Shown piece by piece: positions 16,855 through 25,704 of a stretch of DNA of 64,000 bases. The stretch is from Armatimonadota bacterium (GTDB lineage: Bacteria; Armatimonadota; Fimbriimonadia; Fimbriimonadales; Fimbriimonadaceae). The translations under genes were made by a program, and so were the position numbers. A model generated the notes under the pieces. It saw only the letters and a list, made by a program, of their open reading frames with translations. It made no database searches and was not told the origin of the DNA. The stretch covers positions 124,001 through 188,000 of the forward strand of contig JADFMN010000003.1 in assembly GCA_022563855.1 (NCBI GenBank). The letters are read 5' to 3'. How positions within the stretch are numbered: the stretch's first letter is position 1; each line of letters starts with the position of its first letter.

Positions 16855-17682
16855 ATGAGCGACGTTCGACTATCTCGACGGATAACTTTCAGCAGCGGCC
16901 ATCGCTACTGGATGGACGACCTGTCGGCAGACGAGAACCGCGAGCTGTTCGGCGCTTGGGCGTCGCGGTTCAACCACGGTCACAACTACGTCTTGGCGGT
17001 CACGGCGATAGGGCCGGTCGACGAAGAGACGGGCATGGTCGTGAACATCAAGCTGATCGACGCAGTTCTGCAAGAGCGGATCGTAGCAAAGTTCGACCAA
17101 AGGAGCATCAACGATGAAATCCCGGAGTTTGCGTCGCGATCCACCAGCCTTGAGAGCCTCATCCTGTATTTTCGCGACGTGCTGCGGGACCTGCCGGGCG
17201 GAGCAACGCTGGACGGGTTGCGGCTATGGGAGTCACCGACGCTTTATGCGAATTGGAACCAGGAGGACGACTTAGTGACAATTACAAGAGTTTATGAATT
17301 TGCAGCGGCGCACAGGCTTCACATCGACGGGATGTCCGACGACGAGAACGCCAGACTGTTTGGCAAGTGCAACAACCCTAGCGGACACGGACACAACTAC
17401 GTACTTGAAGTGACCGTCGGTGGGCCGATGGATTCAGCGACGGGATTCGTGACCGATATCAGCAAGCTAGACGCGGTCGTTGCGGAGCGCGTCATCGATC
17501 GATACGATCACAAGCATCTGAACGACGACGTCGCTGAGCTGGCCGGGAAGAACCCGACCAGCGAAGTGGTCGCCATCGAGATCTTTCGCCAGCTGGAGGG
17601 CGCAGTTCCCGGAACGCTGGAATCGGTCCGGCTGAGAGAGACCGCCCGCAATATGTTCGAAGTTCGGCGTGGAGATGTTTAG
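16855..17682 (+). CDS. Double-domain 6-pyruvoyl tetrahydropterin synthase family protein
   Basis: The product has 275 residues and two PTPS/QueD domains in tandem. Domain 2 (about 141-270) keeps the full active site: Zn ligands H153, H178 and H180, catalytic C172 in GKCNNPSGHGHNY, and D218-H219 in DHKHLN. Domain 1 (1-135) keeps the zinc histidines (H16, H41, H43) but has no Cys at the catalytic place (GAWASRFNHGHNY) and reads DQRSIN instead of DHxxLN. Domain 1 therefore looks catalytically degenerate. Likely roles are queuosine precursor (CPH4) or pterin synthesis; no queC or queE is nearby to decide. A TACAAA box lies 11 nt before the ATG. It overlaps the next gene by 8 bp. Confidence 0.9.
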   Translation: MSDVRLSRRITFSSGHRYWMDDLSADENRELFGAWASRFNHGHNYVLAVTAIGPVDEETGMVVNIKLIDAVLQERIVAKFDQRSINDEIPEFASRSTSLESLILYFRDVLRDLPGGATLDGLRLWESPTLYANWNQEDDLVTITRVYEFAAAHRLHIDGMSDDENARLFGKCNNPSGHGHNYVLEVTVGGPMDSATGFVTDISKLDAVVAERVIDRYDHKHLNDDVAELAGKNPTSEVVAIEIFRQLEGAVPGTLESVRLRETARNMFEVRRGDV

Positions 17683-18382
17683 GTCGGTCGTCACCGGGGC
17701 GAGCAGCGGCATCGGAAGAGCCACCGCGCTCTTGATGGCAGCCGCCGGTCACGAGTTGGTGCTGATCTCTCGGCGCGAATCGATTTTAGAGGAGATAGCG
17801 CAAAGGTGCGAATCTCTGGGCAGCCCGTCTGCGACGGTAGTGGCCGGCGACGTATCGGATCCGGAGACTGCAGAACGTGTCAAGCAGGCAGTCGGAAAAT
17901 CAGATGACAGTGAAATCGTGCTGATCAACAACGCGGCGTCCGCCGCGTTCGGTCCGTTTCACGAGCTGCCTGTGGAGGGCGCGTGCGACATGATCGACGT
18001 CGGGATGAAGGGCGGTTTCTTGATGACCCACGCACTGCTTCCGGCGATGTTGGACCAGGGGCGCGGAACCGTCATCAACGTGTTGAGCATCGCAGCCACG
18101 CAACCGATTCCCGGCGCGGCCGCATACTGCGCGATGAAGGCCGGGATGCTGGCGTTTTCGCGCACGCTGGCGCTCGAGTACCGTCGAAAGGGCGTCCGCG
18201 TCGGTTCGATACTGCCGGGGTCGACCGATACTGCGATCTGGGACGGGATGTCAGACCATCCCCCGCGAGAGGACATGCTCCAGCCTGAAGCGGTTGCCGA
18301 GATGATTCTGCAGATGGTCAGCGCGCCGCGGGATCGCTCGTTGGACGAGGTCGTACTGACCCCGCCCAAGGGCTTCTTATAG
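17675..18382 (+). CDS. Short-chain dehydrogenase/reductase
   Basis: This is a classical SDR of 235 residues. It has the Rossmann motif TGASSGIG, the INNAAS motif (NNAG equivalent), the catalytic Ser in VLSIAA, and the Tyr-x3-Lys pair in AYCAMKAG. After PG comes STDTAIWDG, typical of the cofactor lid. The substrate cannot be told; neighbours to the left suggest pterin metabolism (sepiapterin reductase-like), but that is a guess from position. The ATG at 17675 is chosen because it gives the family start MFRSVVTGAS; it overlaps the end of the PTPS gene. Confidence 0.88.
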   Translation: MFRSVVTGASSGIGRATALLMAAAGHELVLISRRESILEEIAQRCESLGSPSATVVAGDVSDPETAERVKQAVGKSDDSEIVLINNAASAAFGPFHELPVEGACDMIDVGMKGGFLMTHALLPAMLDQGRGTVINVLSIAATQPIPGAAAYCAMKAGMLAFSRTLALEYRRKGVRVGSILPGSTDTAIWDGMSDHPPREDMLQPEAVAEMILQMVSAPRDRSLDEVVLTPPKGFL

Positions 18383-18385
18383 GAT

Positions 18386-18925
18386 TTAGTTCTTGACGTA
18401 TTGACCTACGAAGTCGTCGAATCGTGGTAGGTAGAGCACCCAGTCGTCTCTCCGCATCGCTTGGATGTACTTTTGCAGGGAGAGGAAGGGGATGTACCTT
18501 GGTCGCAAAGGACGCCGGTTCAAATTCATGTTCGCTTGCTTGAGCGTTCGATGGGCTTTCTTCAGGTTGCATTTGCGACAGCAAGCAACCAGGTTGTCCC
18601 AGGTCGTCCCGCCGCCGGCCCACTTTGGCTGTACGTGATCGATGGTCAGATCGCGACTCGATCCGCAGTATTGGCACGTGTGGCAGTCTCGAGCGAACAC
18701 CGAATGCCTGGATAGTCGCAGTTGTGGTAGGGGCCGCTTCACCTGATACATCATCCGCAGAACCGAAGGCGCGTTGGACGAATGCTCGCTGGTCCGCATG
18801 ATCATTAGAGACTTTTCGATCACCTCGGCCTTGCCGACCATGATCAACGTGACGGCCCGACGCAGATTGCAGACGTTGAGAGGCTCGTAATTCGCGTTGA
18901 GCAACAGAACGTCGTAACTAGACAT
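18386..18925 (-). CDS. HNH endonuclease family protein
   Basis: The 179-residue product belongs to the stand-alone bacterial HNH family that starts VLLLNANYEPLNVCNLRRAV. The nuclease core is CQYCGSSRDLTIDHVQPKWAGG, then WDNLVACCRKCNLKKAHRT, giving two CxxC zinc pairs and the H-N-H residues. The family is common in chromosomes and is usually not mobile; its target is unknown. The start at 18925 is chosen by family and by an SD (GGAGG, 7 nt upstream). It converges with the SDR gene, with only 3 bp between stops. Confidence 0.88.
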   Translation of the reverse strand: MSSYDVLLLNANYEPLNVCNLRRAVTLIMVGKAEVIEKSLMIMRTSEHSSNAPSVLRMMYQVKRPLPQLRLSRHSVFARDCHTCQYCGSSRDLTIDHVQPKWAGGGTTWDNLVACCRKCNLKKAHRTLKQANMNLNRRPLRPRYIPFLSLQKYIQAMRRDDWVLYLPRFDDFVGQYVKN

Positions 18926-19235
18926 CACGGTCCTCCAGCGACGAAAATGGGTTCGAGCACAATAGTACGCGAACCCAAGATCCAACGGATTGGAACCTCG
19001 GTATCATGTCGTCCGCGGACAGTTCCGGACGGACTTCCTCCAACAGATGGTCGATCGTGACTTGCATCGTTTCTCGCTGACGACTGACCGCCACGGGCGC
19101 GTCGCAGACCCTATTGTAATGCGATTTGGGGCGATTTCGCAACGGAAAAGCGAGCTAGACGTGCATTTCGGTAGAATCTAAGCCGAAAATGAAGCGTCTG
19201 AGACTGCAGACAGTCCAGTCAATTCGGATGAATCT
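18926..19235. other. Intergenic region between divergent HNH and murA
   Basis: This 310-bp stretch holds no convincing gene. Short open frames on both strands lack SDs and family features. It should contain the murA-mreB promoter. A TAGAAT box at about 19171-19176 is a candidate -10, which would leave a leader of about 50 nt before the murA ATG. Confidence 0.5.
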
Positions 19236-20534
19236 ATGCAGATATTGAGGATTTCAGGCGGTCGCCAACTACGCGGAGAGGTCGATATCCCGGGCAGCAA
19301 GAACGCTGCCCTCGCGATCCTGTCGGCGGTTCCGCTAATCGACAAGCCGATCACGTTGCACGGCGTCCCTGACATCTCGGACGTCCGCATCAAAGTGGAC
19401 CTTTTGCGGGACTTCGGGGTCAAGATCGAGTGGATTGACGGGGCGCTTCACATCGATCCCTCGACGATCCGGTATCACGAGCCGAGCGCCGAGAGCGTCC
19501 GAGCGATTCGCACGTCCTTTTGTCTGCTCGGTCCGTTGCTGGCCAGGTTGGGGCGTGCGTATTTGCCGGTTCCGGGCGGCTGCTTGATCGGCGTGCGGCC
19601 GGTTGACTTTCATTTGAAGGGGCTGGCGATGCTCGGTGCCGACGTGCGTCTGGACAATGGCGTATACGTCGCTTCCACCGACGGTTTGACGGGTGCCGAA
19701 ATTTACTTGGATTTCCCAAGCGCCGGCGCGACGCATCACTTGATGACGGCTGCGACGCTGGCGACAGGCCAGACTGTCATCAGCAACGTCGCGGTTGAGC
19801 CCGAGGTGATTTCGCTTGCTCAGTTCCTCAACTCTTTGGGAGCGCGGATCGAGGGCGCAGGCACCAGCACGCTAACAATTCAAGGCGTAACCAGTCTTAC
19901 TGGCGGCCAATTCAGGATTCCAGCCGACCGGCTCCAGGCGTCGACGTATCTGATGGCGGGGGCGATCACATGCGGAGACGTCACGGTGCGGGGCGTCCTG
20001 CCCGAACAACAAGTTGCTACGCTCAACAAGCTCCGGGAGGCCGGCGCGCAATCCGACGAAGGGCCGGACTGGGTGCGGGTTTGGGCAACCGACCGCCTAC
20101 AGGGCATCAAGGTGAAAACGATGCCGTATCCAGGTTTTCCGACGGACATCCAGCAGCCGATGGCGGCTCTTCTGGCGACGGCCAGGCAGGGCTCCGTGGT
20201 CGAAGAGACGATTTATGAGAGCAGGATAGGCCATATTCCTGAGCTGAATCGGATGGGCGCGAAGATGACGATCGAGGGAAGGGCGACCCTGATCGAGGGC
20301 GTTGATCGCCTGAAAGGAACCGTGGTCCAGGCGTCGGATTTGAGGGCTGGCGCCGCAATCGTCCTGGCTGCGCTGGCCGCGAGCGGCGAGTCGATCATCA
20401 AGAACGTCCACTATATCGATCGCGGATATGACAAGTTTGAGAGCAGATTGCGGTCGCTCGGAGCAGATATAGAGCGCGTGGACCTGGTGGACTGGGAAAG
20501 AGATCGCTCCAGTCGAATACAATTAGCAGAGTGA
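19236..20534 (+). CDS. murA: UDP-N-acetylglucosamine 1-carboxyvinyltransferase
   Basis: MurA catalyses the first committed step of peptidoglycan synthesis, the transfer of enolpyruvate from PEP to UDP-GlcNAc, and is the fosfomycin target. The 432-residue product has PGSKNAALAILSA near the N-terminus, the catalytic loop PVPGGCLIGVRPVDFH with C116 in place, and FPTDIQQPMAALLA. Keeping Cys rather than Asp suggests fosfomycin sensitivity. The stop overlaps the GTG of mreB (GTGA), coupling wall precursor synthesis to shape control. Confidence 0.97.
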   Translation: MQILRISGGRQLRGEVDIPGSKNAALAILSAVPLIDKPITLHGVPDISDVRIKVDLLRDFGVKIEWIDGALHIDPSTIRYHEPSAESVRAIRTSFCLLGPLLARLGRAYLPVPGGCLIGVRPVDFHLKGLAMLGADVRLDNGVYVASTDGLTGAEIYLDFPSAGATHHLMTAATLATGQTVISNVAVEPEVISLAQFLNSLGARIEGAGTSTLTIQGVTSLTGGQFRIPADRLQASTYLMAGAITCGDVTVRGVLPEQQVATLNKLREAGAQSDEGPDWVRVWATDRLQGIKVKTMPYPGFPTDIQQPMAALLATARQGSVVEETIYESRIGHIPELNRMGAKMTIEGRATLIEGVDRLKGTVVQASDLRAGAAIVLAALAASGESIIKNVHYIDRGYDKFESRLRSLGADIERVDLVDWERDRSSRIQLAE

Positions 20535-21544
20535 GACTCGTCTCGGAACTGGCTATCGACCTCGGCACGGCCAACGTGGTCGTGTACCGTCGAGGCAAAG
20601 GCATCGTTCTGGAAGAGCCGACTGTCGTTGCCGTCAACACGGTCACCAACCGAATCCTCGCTTTTGGCAACGCAGCTCGCGAGATGCTAGGGCGGACCCC
20701 CAGCAATATCCAAGCCGTAAAACCGCTGAGGGACGGAGTGATCGCCGACTATACGACGACCCACATGATGCTGTCCGAGATTCGGCGTATGACGTTGAAG
20801 GGTCCTCAGATTCTGGCTCCGACGGTGCTCATTTGTGTGCCGAGCGGGGTGACGAACGTGGAGCGAAGAGCGGTGATCAAGGCCGCGCAGGCAGCCGGTT
20901 TCGGAAAGGCTATGACGATCGAAGAGCCGATGGCTGCGGCGATTGGCGCGGGCCTCCCGATCGACTCGCCGGGAGGAAACATGATTGTCGACATCGGTGG
21001 TGGGACCACCGATATCGCCGTCATCAGCCTGGGAGGCATCGTGATCTCGCAGAGCGTTCGCATCGCGGGCAACAAGCTGGACGAAGCCATCGTTCGCCAC
21101 ATCCGGAACGTTTACAGCCTGGCGATCGGAGAGCCTACATCAGAGCAGGTCAAGATCAGGATCGGCTCGGCGTTCCCTTTGGACCCAGAGCTCGCCATGC
21201 CGATTCGCGGGCGAGACATGATCGCCGGGCTGCCGAAAACGGTCGATGTCGGCAGCGAGGAGATTCGTCAGGCGCTCGCAGAGCCGGTTCGTATGATTGC
21301 GGAGAAGATCTGCGCAGTCCTCGAGAACACTCCGCCCGAGCTGTCGTCAGACATCATCGAGCGCGGAATCGTGCTCACAGGTGGGGGCGCCCTACTCCGC
21401 GGGCTGGACGAACTGTTATCGAAGGTAACGCAGATTCCGGTTCGTGTCGCCGACAACGCATTGCACTGTGTGGCCGTAGGAACTGGGAGAGCCCTCGAGC
21501 ACATCGACGAGATCGAGCAGAGCGGCGCTGTGACCAGGATGTAG
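20531..21544 (+). CDS. mreB: Rod-shape protein MreB/Mbl
   Basis: This bacterial actin directs lateral wall synthesis. The product is 337 residues. It has the phosphate-1 motif AIDLGTANVVVY, the phosphate-2 motif IVDIGGGTTDIAVISLGG, the adenosine motif VLTGGGALLRGLDELL, and PSGVTNVERRAV. The start is GTG at 20531, inside the murA stop. mreC and mreD do not follow. The murA-mreB pairing resembles the mbl context of Firmicutes more than an mreBCD operon. Confidence 0.95.
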   Translation: MRLVSELAIDLGTANVVVYRRGKGIVLEEPTVVAVNTVTNRILAFGNAAREMLGRTPSNIQAVKPLRDGVIADYTTTHMMLSEIRRMTLKGPQILAPTVLICVPSGVTNVERRAVIKAAQAAGFGKAMTIEEPMAAAIGAGLPIDSPGGNMIVDIGGGTTDIAVISLGGIVISQSVRIAGNKLDEAIVRHIRNVYSLAIGEPTSEQVKIRIGSAFPLDPELAMPIRGRDMIAGLPKTVDVGSEEIRQALAEPVRMIAEKICAVLENTPPELSSDIIERGIVLTGGGALLRGLDELLSKVTQIPVRVADNALHCVAVGTGRALEHIDEIEQSGAVTRM

Positions 21545-21565
21545 GCGCCGAGAGAGACTTATAGC

Positions 21566-22078
21566 ATGAAACTTCGATTCATTTCCTTCCTCACCTTGTT
21601 CGCAATCTCCGCTGGCGCGTTCGGGCAAGAGCCGTCCCCGGTCACAATCAGAGAAGCCGACATAGTGTTCAACCGGATCGAGACGGCAATGCGGACTGTG
21701 CTGAAGCTGCCAAAGCTCAAAGCGGAGGTTCGCCAAGTTCAGCGCCCGATCACGAGGAACGAGGTCATCTTGCGGTTGGACAAGATGTTCGAAGCGATCA
21801 AATCAAAATTTCAATACACGCCGCGACCTTTCAAAACCAACGAAAAGGTCCTGAATCGGTACAACTCTGACCCCGAGATCCGCAAGAAGCTGCTCAGGCT
21901 CGTGAAGTACGGCTGTGTCGCGCCGGTCGGCCCCCTTGTCGTCGGCTCCTCCGACGCGGTGAGCATGAAGGATTTTGGCGACGCTCTGGGCTACTTCATG
22001 AGCCAGATGGCGTTCTTGACGTACTACGCGGACCCCAAGTGGACGCCGAACCTGCAAAACAGCGGCGACGGCGCTTAA
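21566..22078 (+). CDS. Secreted protein with weak SLH resemblance
   Basis: The 170-residue product has a clear signal peptide (MKLRFISFLTLFAISAGAFGQ). The mature part includes ITRNEVILRLDKMFEAI and a region (KYGCVAPVGPLVVGSSDAVSMKDFGDALGYF) with the spacing of S-layer-homology repeats, though the TRAE and P-D motifs are degenerate. An envelope role beside murA-mreB is possible but not shown. It begins 21 bp after mreB on the same strand and is followed 21 bp later by the histidine kinase, so all may be one transcript. Confidence 0.7.
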   Translation: MKLRFISFLTLFAISAGAFGQEPSPVTIREADIVFNRIETAMRTVLKLPKLKAEVRQVQRPITRNEVILRLDKMFEAIKSKFQYTPRPFKTNEKVLNRYNSDPEIRKKLLRLVKYGCVAPVGPLVVGSSDAVSMKDFGDALGYFMSQMAFLTYYADPKWTPNLQNSGDGA

Positions 22079-22099
22079 TCTGCCGACAATAAGAGTGGG

Positions 22100-23620
22100 A
22101 TGAGTGCTGTCCCATCTTGGAACGATTCCAGCCTATGGAGCCTCTTTGGGCTCGAGTCGCTGGCTGAACACGGGCTCGACGCGTACTTGCAAGAGATTGC
22201 ACAGCAGTGCGCGTTGATTTTTAGCGCCTCTGGCTCCAGCATTTTCTTGGAAGGCGACTTGCCGGGAAGGTTCGAGGTGCGGGGAAGATCTGGGCATCAA
22301 AGCACGGTGCCGGCTGGCGCGGCGATCACGCTGGGGGACGGGGTCGCCGGACAGGTTGCGGCGACCGGCTCGTCGAGGCTGCTGGGGTTGTTGCACGACG
22401 TGCCCGAACTCGCTGACTTGCAATCGCTGAGCGCAAACAAGATCAAGTCGTCGATGGTCGTTCCGATCACCGAACCTCAAGGCGACGTCATTGGCGTGCT
22501 CAATCTGTCTCGCGGGTTCTCCGAACCGGCCTTCCAGTTTGAGGAGTTGGAGCAGGCGACAGCCCTCGGTACGCACGTCGGGTTGGCGGTTGCGAATGCG
22601 CGCCTTGTGGAGAGCCTGAGGCAAAACGTCCATGAGGCACAAGTCGCCCGCGAAAAGCTAAAGGCGGTGCTAGACGCAGTCGGCAGCGCCGTGATCGTGT
22701 TCGATGAGAACCGGCAGACGATCGAAATGAACCCGGCTGCTGAAGAGTACGTCTCTGGGGAAGGCCGTTCGTGGGACGAGGCTTCGGGCGTGATGCCGGT
22801 TCTGTCCTGGGCCGTGGCTCAGGTAATCGAGGCGGAAGATCCTGGATCGGTGCGGGCGCACGACCAAGAATCCGACCGAAGCTGGGTCGTGCAAGTTGTT
22901 CCGGTCGGCTCCGGGGGTTGCGTCGTCACAGTGCTCGAAGTGACCGAGTTCGAGCGTGCGCAGAAGGAGGCGGATCGGCTGGCCCGACTCGCCGAGATCG
23001 GACAGATGAGCGCCACGATCGCGCACGAGGTGCGAAATCCGCTGACCGGAATTCGCTCGGCGGCTCAGATGATCAGGCAAGACCCGGAGATGGGCAAAGA
23101 GTTTCTAGGCATCATCGAGGAAGAAGCCGTCAGATTGGACAAGCTCTGCGAAGGCTTCTTGTCGCTGGCGCGGCCAGTCAACTTGCAGCGCTCAAACGGA
23201 AACCTGGGCGAGGCGGTCAGCCGATCCGTGACCCTGCTTCAATCCATGTACGATGAGAAGGGAGTGACGCTGACAGCCGAACTCGGATCGTGTCCGAACA
23301 TGGACCTGGACTTCGACCGTGTCGGGCAAGTGGTCCACAACCTGCTGTTGAACGCCTTGCAAGCATGCGAGCAGGGCGGAACTGTCCGAGCATCCGTCGC
23401 TGGCGGCGCTCTAGTCGTCGAAGACGACGGAGCCGGCATGGACGGCGAGCTCGTCGCAAATATGTTTACGCCGTTCTTCACGACAAAGTCGCACGGTACC
23501 GGTCTGGGAATGTCGAACGTGCGGCGGATCGTCGAAGCGCACGGAGGCGATATCGACGTCAAATCTGAGCCGGAACGCGGAACAAGTATAAGGGTGATTT
23601 TCGATAGGAGCCAAGTTTGA
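22100..23620 (+). CDS. GAF-PAS sensor histidine kinase, NtrB-like
   Basis: The 506-residue soluble kinase has an N-terminal GAF domain (about 25-170), a PAS domain (about 185-290), and a HisKA helix IGQMSATIAHEVRNPLTGI with phospho-acceptor His309. The HATPase domain has the N-box LLLNALQACEQGG, VVEDDGAGM and FTTKSHGTGLGMSNVRRIVE. No membrane segment is seen, so it should sense a cytoplasmic signal. It overlaps the response regulator gene by a TTGA stop-start, so the two form a two-component pair. Confidence 0.93.
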   Translation: MSAVPSWNDSSLWSLFGLESLAEHGLDAYLQEIAQQCALIFSASGSSIFLEGDLPGRFEVRGRSGHQSTVPAGAAITLGDGVAGQVAATGSSRLLGLLHDVPELADLQSLSANKIKSSMVVPITEPQGDVIGVLNLSRGFSEPAFQFEELEQATALGTHVGLAVANARLVESLRQNVHEAQVAREKLKAVLDAVGSAVIVFDENRQTIEMNPAAEEYVSGEGRSWDEASGVMPVLSWAVAQVIEAEDPGSVRAHDQESDRSWVVQVVPVGSGGCVVTVLEVTEFERAQKEADRLARLAEIGQMSATIAHEVRNPLTGIRSAAQMIRQDPEMGKEFLGIIEEEAVRLDKLCEGFLSLARPVNLQRSNGNLGEAVSRSVTLLQSMYDEKGVTLTAELGSCPNMDLDFDRVGQVVHNLLLNALQACEQGGTVRASVAGGALVVEDDGAGMDGELVANMFTPFFTTKSHGTGLGMSNVRRIVEAHGGDIDVKSEPERGTSIRVIFDRSQV

Positions 23621-24795
23621 GCGAAAAGAAACGAATTCTCATTGTTGACGACGAGCAGAACATACGTCGAATCCTGCAAGCTTCGCTCGACAAGGCTGGC
23701 TTCTTCGCACTTGTTGCGGAGAGCGGGGAGCAGGCGCTGCAGATGCTGCAGGCCGAATCGGTCGAGTGCGTGCTGACCGATGTGGCGATGCCAGGCATGG
23801 ACGGCTACGAGCTGCAGGTGCGGATTAGCAAGCTGTGGCCAGATATCGCCGTCGTGATCATGACCGCCTACGGCACGATTCCGCAGGCGGTCCAAGCGAT
23901 TCGCGACGGCGCGTTCGAGTACATCACCAAGCCGTTCGATCTTGACGTCGTGAAGAGAATCATCAAGGCGGCCGTCAAGTCGCAGCCAGCGTCGAGCGCC
24001 CGCCGGCCATCGGGATCGGCCGAAGTATCGGGGCGCTTCATCGCTGAATCAAAGGAGATGCTGGGCGTTCTTGAGCTTGTGAAGCAGGTTGCGGATTCAC
24101 GGGCTACTGTGCTCATCACTGGCGAAAGCGGTACCGGAAAGGAAGTGGTAGCCAGGTTGATCCACGACCTGTCTCCTCGATTGACCGAGCCGTACGTCGC
24201 AGTGAGCTGCGCTGCGCTTCCCGAGTCGCTGCTTGAGAGCGAACTGTTCGGATACATGAAGGGTGCCTTTACCGGCGCAGATCATGACAAGCCGGGCCGG
24301 TTTGAGCTGGCGAACAAGGGCACGTTGTTCCTCGACGAGATCGGCGAGGTGCCCCTCCCCACACAGGTCAAGCTCTTGCGCGTCTTGCAGGAGCGCGTTC
24401 TGGAGAGGCTCGGATCCATAAGGCCGACTGAGATCGACGTCCGACTTGTATCAGCGTCCAACGTAGACTTGCGATCAGCAGTCGAAGAGGGCTTGTTCAG
24501 GCTGGACCTGCTGTACCGTCTGCAAGTCATCGAAGTGGAGCTGCCTCCCCTGCGAGATCGGCTTGACGATATCTATCCGCTTGCGATGCACTTCCTCGCC
24601 AAATACTCGGCCGAGAACGGCAGGGCGCTGGCCGATGTCTGCGATAAGGCGAGAAAGGCAATGCTAGAGCACGACTGGCCTGGCAACGTGCGCGAACTGG
24701 AGAACGTCATAGAGCGCGCGGTCGTACTTGCCAATCGCGAGGACACCGAGATGCTCGTCGAGCATTTGCCGAAGGCGCTGCAGTCCGCCGCCTGA
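23617..24795 (+). CDS. NtrC-family sigma-54 activator without DNA-binding domain
   Basis: The product has 392 residues. The receiver domain (1-120) has acidic residues at 11-12 (IVDDEQ), the phosphorylation site D55 in LTDVAMPGMDG, T84-like MTAYG and K in TKPFD. The AAA+ domain has Walker A GESGTGKE, GAFTGA at 216-221 (the sigma-54 contact), Walker B LFLDEIGEV and NVRELENVIERAVVLANRE. It then stops at LPKALQSAA: the usual C-terminal Fis-type helix-turn-helix (about 60 residues) is missing. No frameshift is apparent, because the stop is clean and followed by intergenic sequence. Such regulators (for example FlgR of Helicobacter) act from solution. The TTG start has GGAG 6 nt upstream. Confidence 0.93.
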   Translation: MSEKKRILIVDDEQNIRRILQASLDKAGFFALVAESGEQALQMLQAESVECVLTDVAMPGMDGYELQVRISKLWPDIAVVIMTAYGTIPQAVQAIRDGAFEYITKPFDLDVVKRIIKAAVKSQPASSARRPSGSAEVSGRFIAESKEMLGVLELVKQVADSRATVLITGESGTGKEVVARLIHDLSPRLTEPYVAVSCAALPESLLESELFGYMKGAFTGADHDKPGRFELANKGTLFLDEIGEVPLPTQVKLLRVLQERVLERLGSIRPTEIDVRLVSASNVDLRSAVEEGLFRLDLLYRLQVIEVELPPLRDRLDDIYPLAMHFLAKYSAENGRALADVCDKARKAMLEHDWPGNVRELENVIERAVVLANREDTEMLVEHLPKALQSAA

Positions 24796-25113
24796 GCCCT
24801 AGCCCGTCTAGCTTGGGGGAGATATCAGCCTGAAATCCAAAGAGCGTCGCTAGATTCGCACATACTTGAGCCCTAGAGTTGTAATCGTCATTTCTGGCAC
24901 ATTTGAACCTGGGCGCCGGCCACCGGCGGTCGAAACGTGCATACTTTCGTCAAGATATTGGCGAACCTCGCCTATCCTTGACACGTCTTATCAGTGAGGG
25001 AGGGAGAAGGATCGCGCACAGTGCGCGACCTAGGAACTCGGAACCCTTCCTGGTATCAAAGGGTTCTATTGGTACAGGGAGCCGACCGTAGCCCATTCAT
25101 GGAGGTAATTGGA
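24796..25113. other. Intergenic region upstream of the ECF sigma gene
   Basis: These 318 bp hold no convincing gene. The features are a TTGACA-like box near 24977 (CTTGACACG) without a good -10 partner, and two dyads described separately (25012-25028 and 25041-25066). Confidence 0.5.
25012..25066 (+). promoter_or_regulatory. Two dyads upstream of the sigma factor
   Basis: Dyad 1 is TCGCGCAC-A-GTGCGCGA (25012-25028), a perfect 17-bp operator-like palindrome. Dyad 2 is GAACCCTT-N10-AAGGGTTC (25041-25066), with perfect 8-bp arms. Its left edge reads CGGAACCC, like an ECF -35 box, so autoregulation is possible. Both lie within 105 bp of the start and could act on DNA or as RNA hairpins. Confidence 0.5.
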
Positions 25114-25704
25114 ATGCAAGCCGTAACACTGACGCCCGACAATCAGAGGCGATTTAACTCGCAGATGAATCGGACGTACAAGAAGGTCTTCAATCTGGCC
25201 TACCGTCTTGCTGGCAACCGGTCTGACGCAGAGGACCTCACGCAAGAGGCGTACTACCGAGCATTCCGTGGATTCGATCTGTACGAAGGCGACAAGCCTT
25301 TCGAGAACTGGATTTTCAGGATCGTCACCCGTCTTTTCCTCGATCTCAACCGCGCCCGGAGGCGGCGCGTCAAGACCGTGAGCTACGACAACCCGCTTCG
25401 GCCGGACGGCGCAACAGACTTCGTACGGTTCGAGACAGCCGATGATTCTCCCAACCCGGAGCAGGTGTTCGTCAATCGCTTCGTATCCGAGGACTTGGAG
25501 CGCTCGCTGTCGCAGCTCTCCGACGACCAGCAGACGCTCGTTTTGTTGGCGGACGTCGATGGCGTCTCGTACAAGGACATCGCGGAAATGCTGAAGGCGC
25601 CTGTCGGGACGATTCGCTCTCGGTTGCACCGAGCACACAAGCAGCTCCGAGCGTATCTCGAAAAGCTGCATACCGAGCGAACCGACCTTTGCACCAGCGG
25701 CTAG
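25114..25704 (+). CDS. ECF RNA polymerase sigma factor
   Basis: The product has 196 residues. Region 2 is YRLAGNRSDAEDLTQEAYYRAF with ENWIFRIVTRLFLDLNRARRR. Region 4 is LSDDQQTLVLLADVDGVSYKDIAEML followed by VGTIRSRLHRAHKQLRAYL. This is the RpoE/SigW-like extracytoplasmic-function class. I chose ATG at 25114, where GGAGG lies 8 nt upstream; the frame is open 40 codons earlier but without support. No anti-sigma gene follows, since the next gene is convergent and overlaps by 4 bp. Control by two dyads upstream is possible. Confidence 0.93.
   Translation: MQAVTLTPDNQRRFNSQMNRTYKKVFNLAYRLAGNRSDAEDLTQEAYYRAFRGFDLYEGDKPFENWIFRIVTRLFLDLNRARRRRVKTVSYDNPLRPDGATDFVRFETADDSPNPEQVFVNRFVSEDLERSLSQLSDDQQTLVLLADVDGVSYKDIAEMLKAPVGTIRSRLHRAHKQLRAYLEKLHTERTDLCTSG

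Noticed and set aside
20833-21564. 243-codon frame overlapping mreB on the same strand
   Set aside because: It is out of frame with the clear MreB coding sequence and gives an Arg/Gly-rich translation without any domain.
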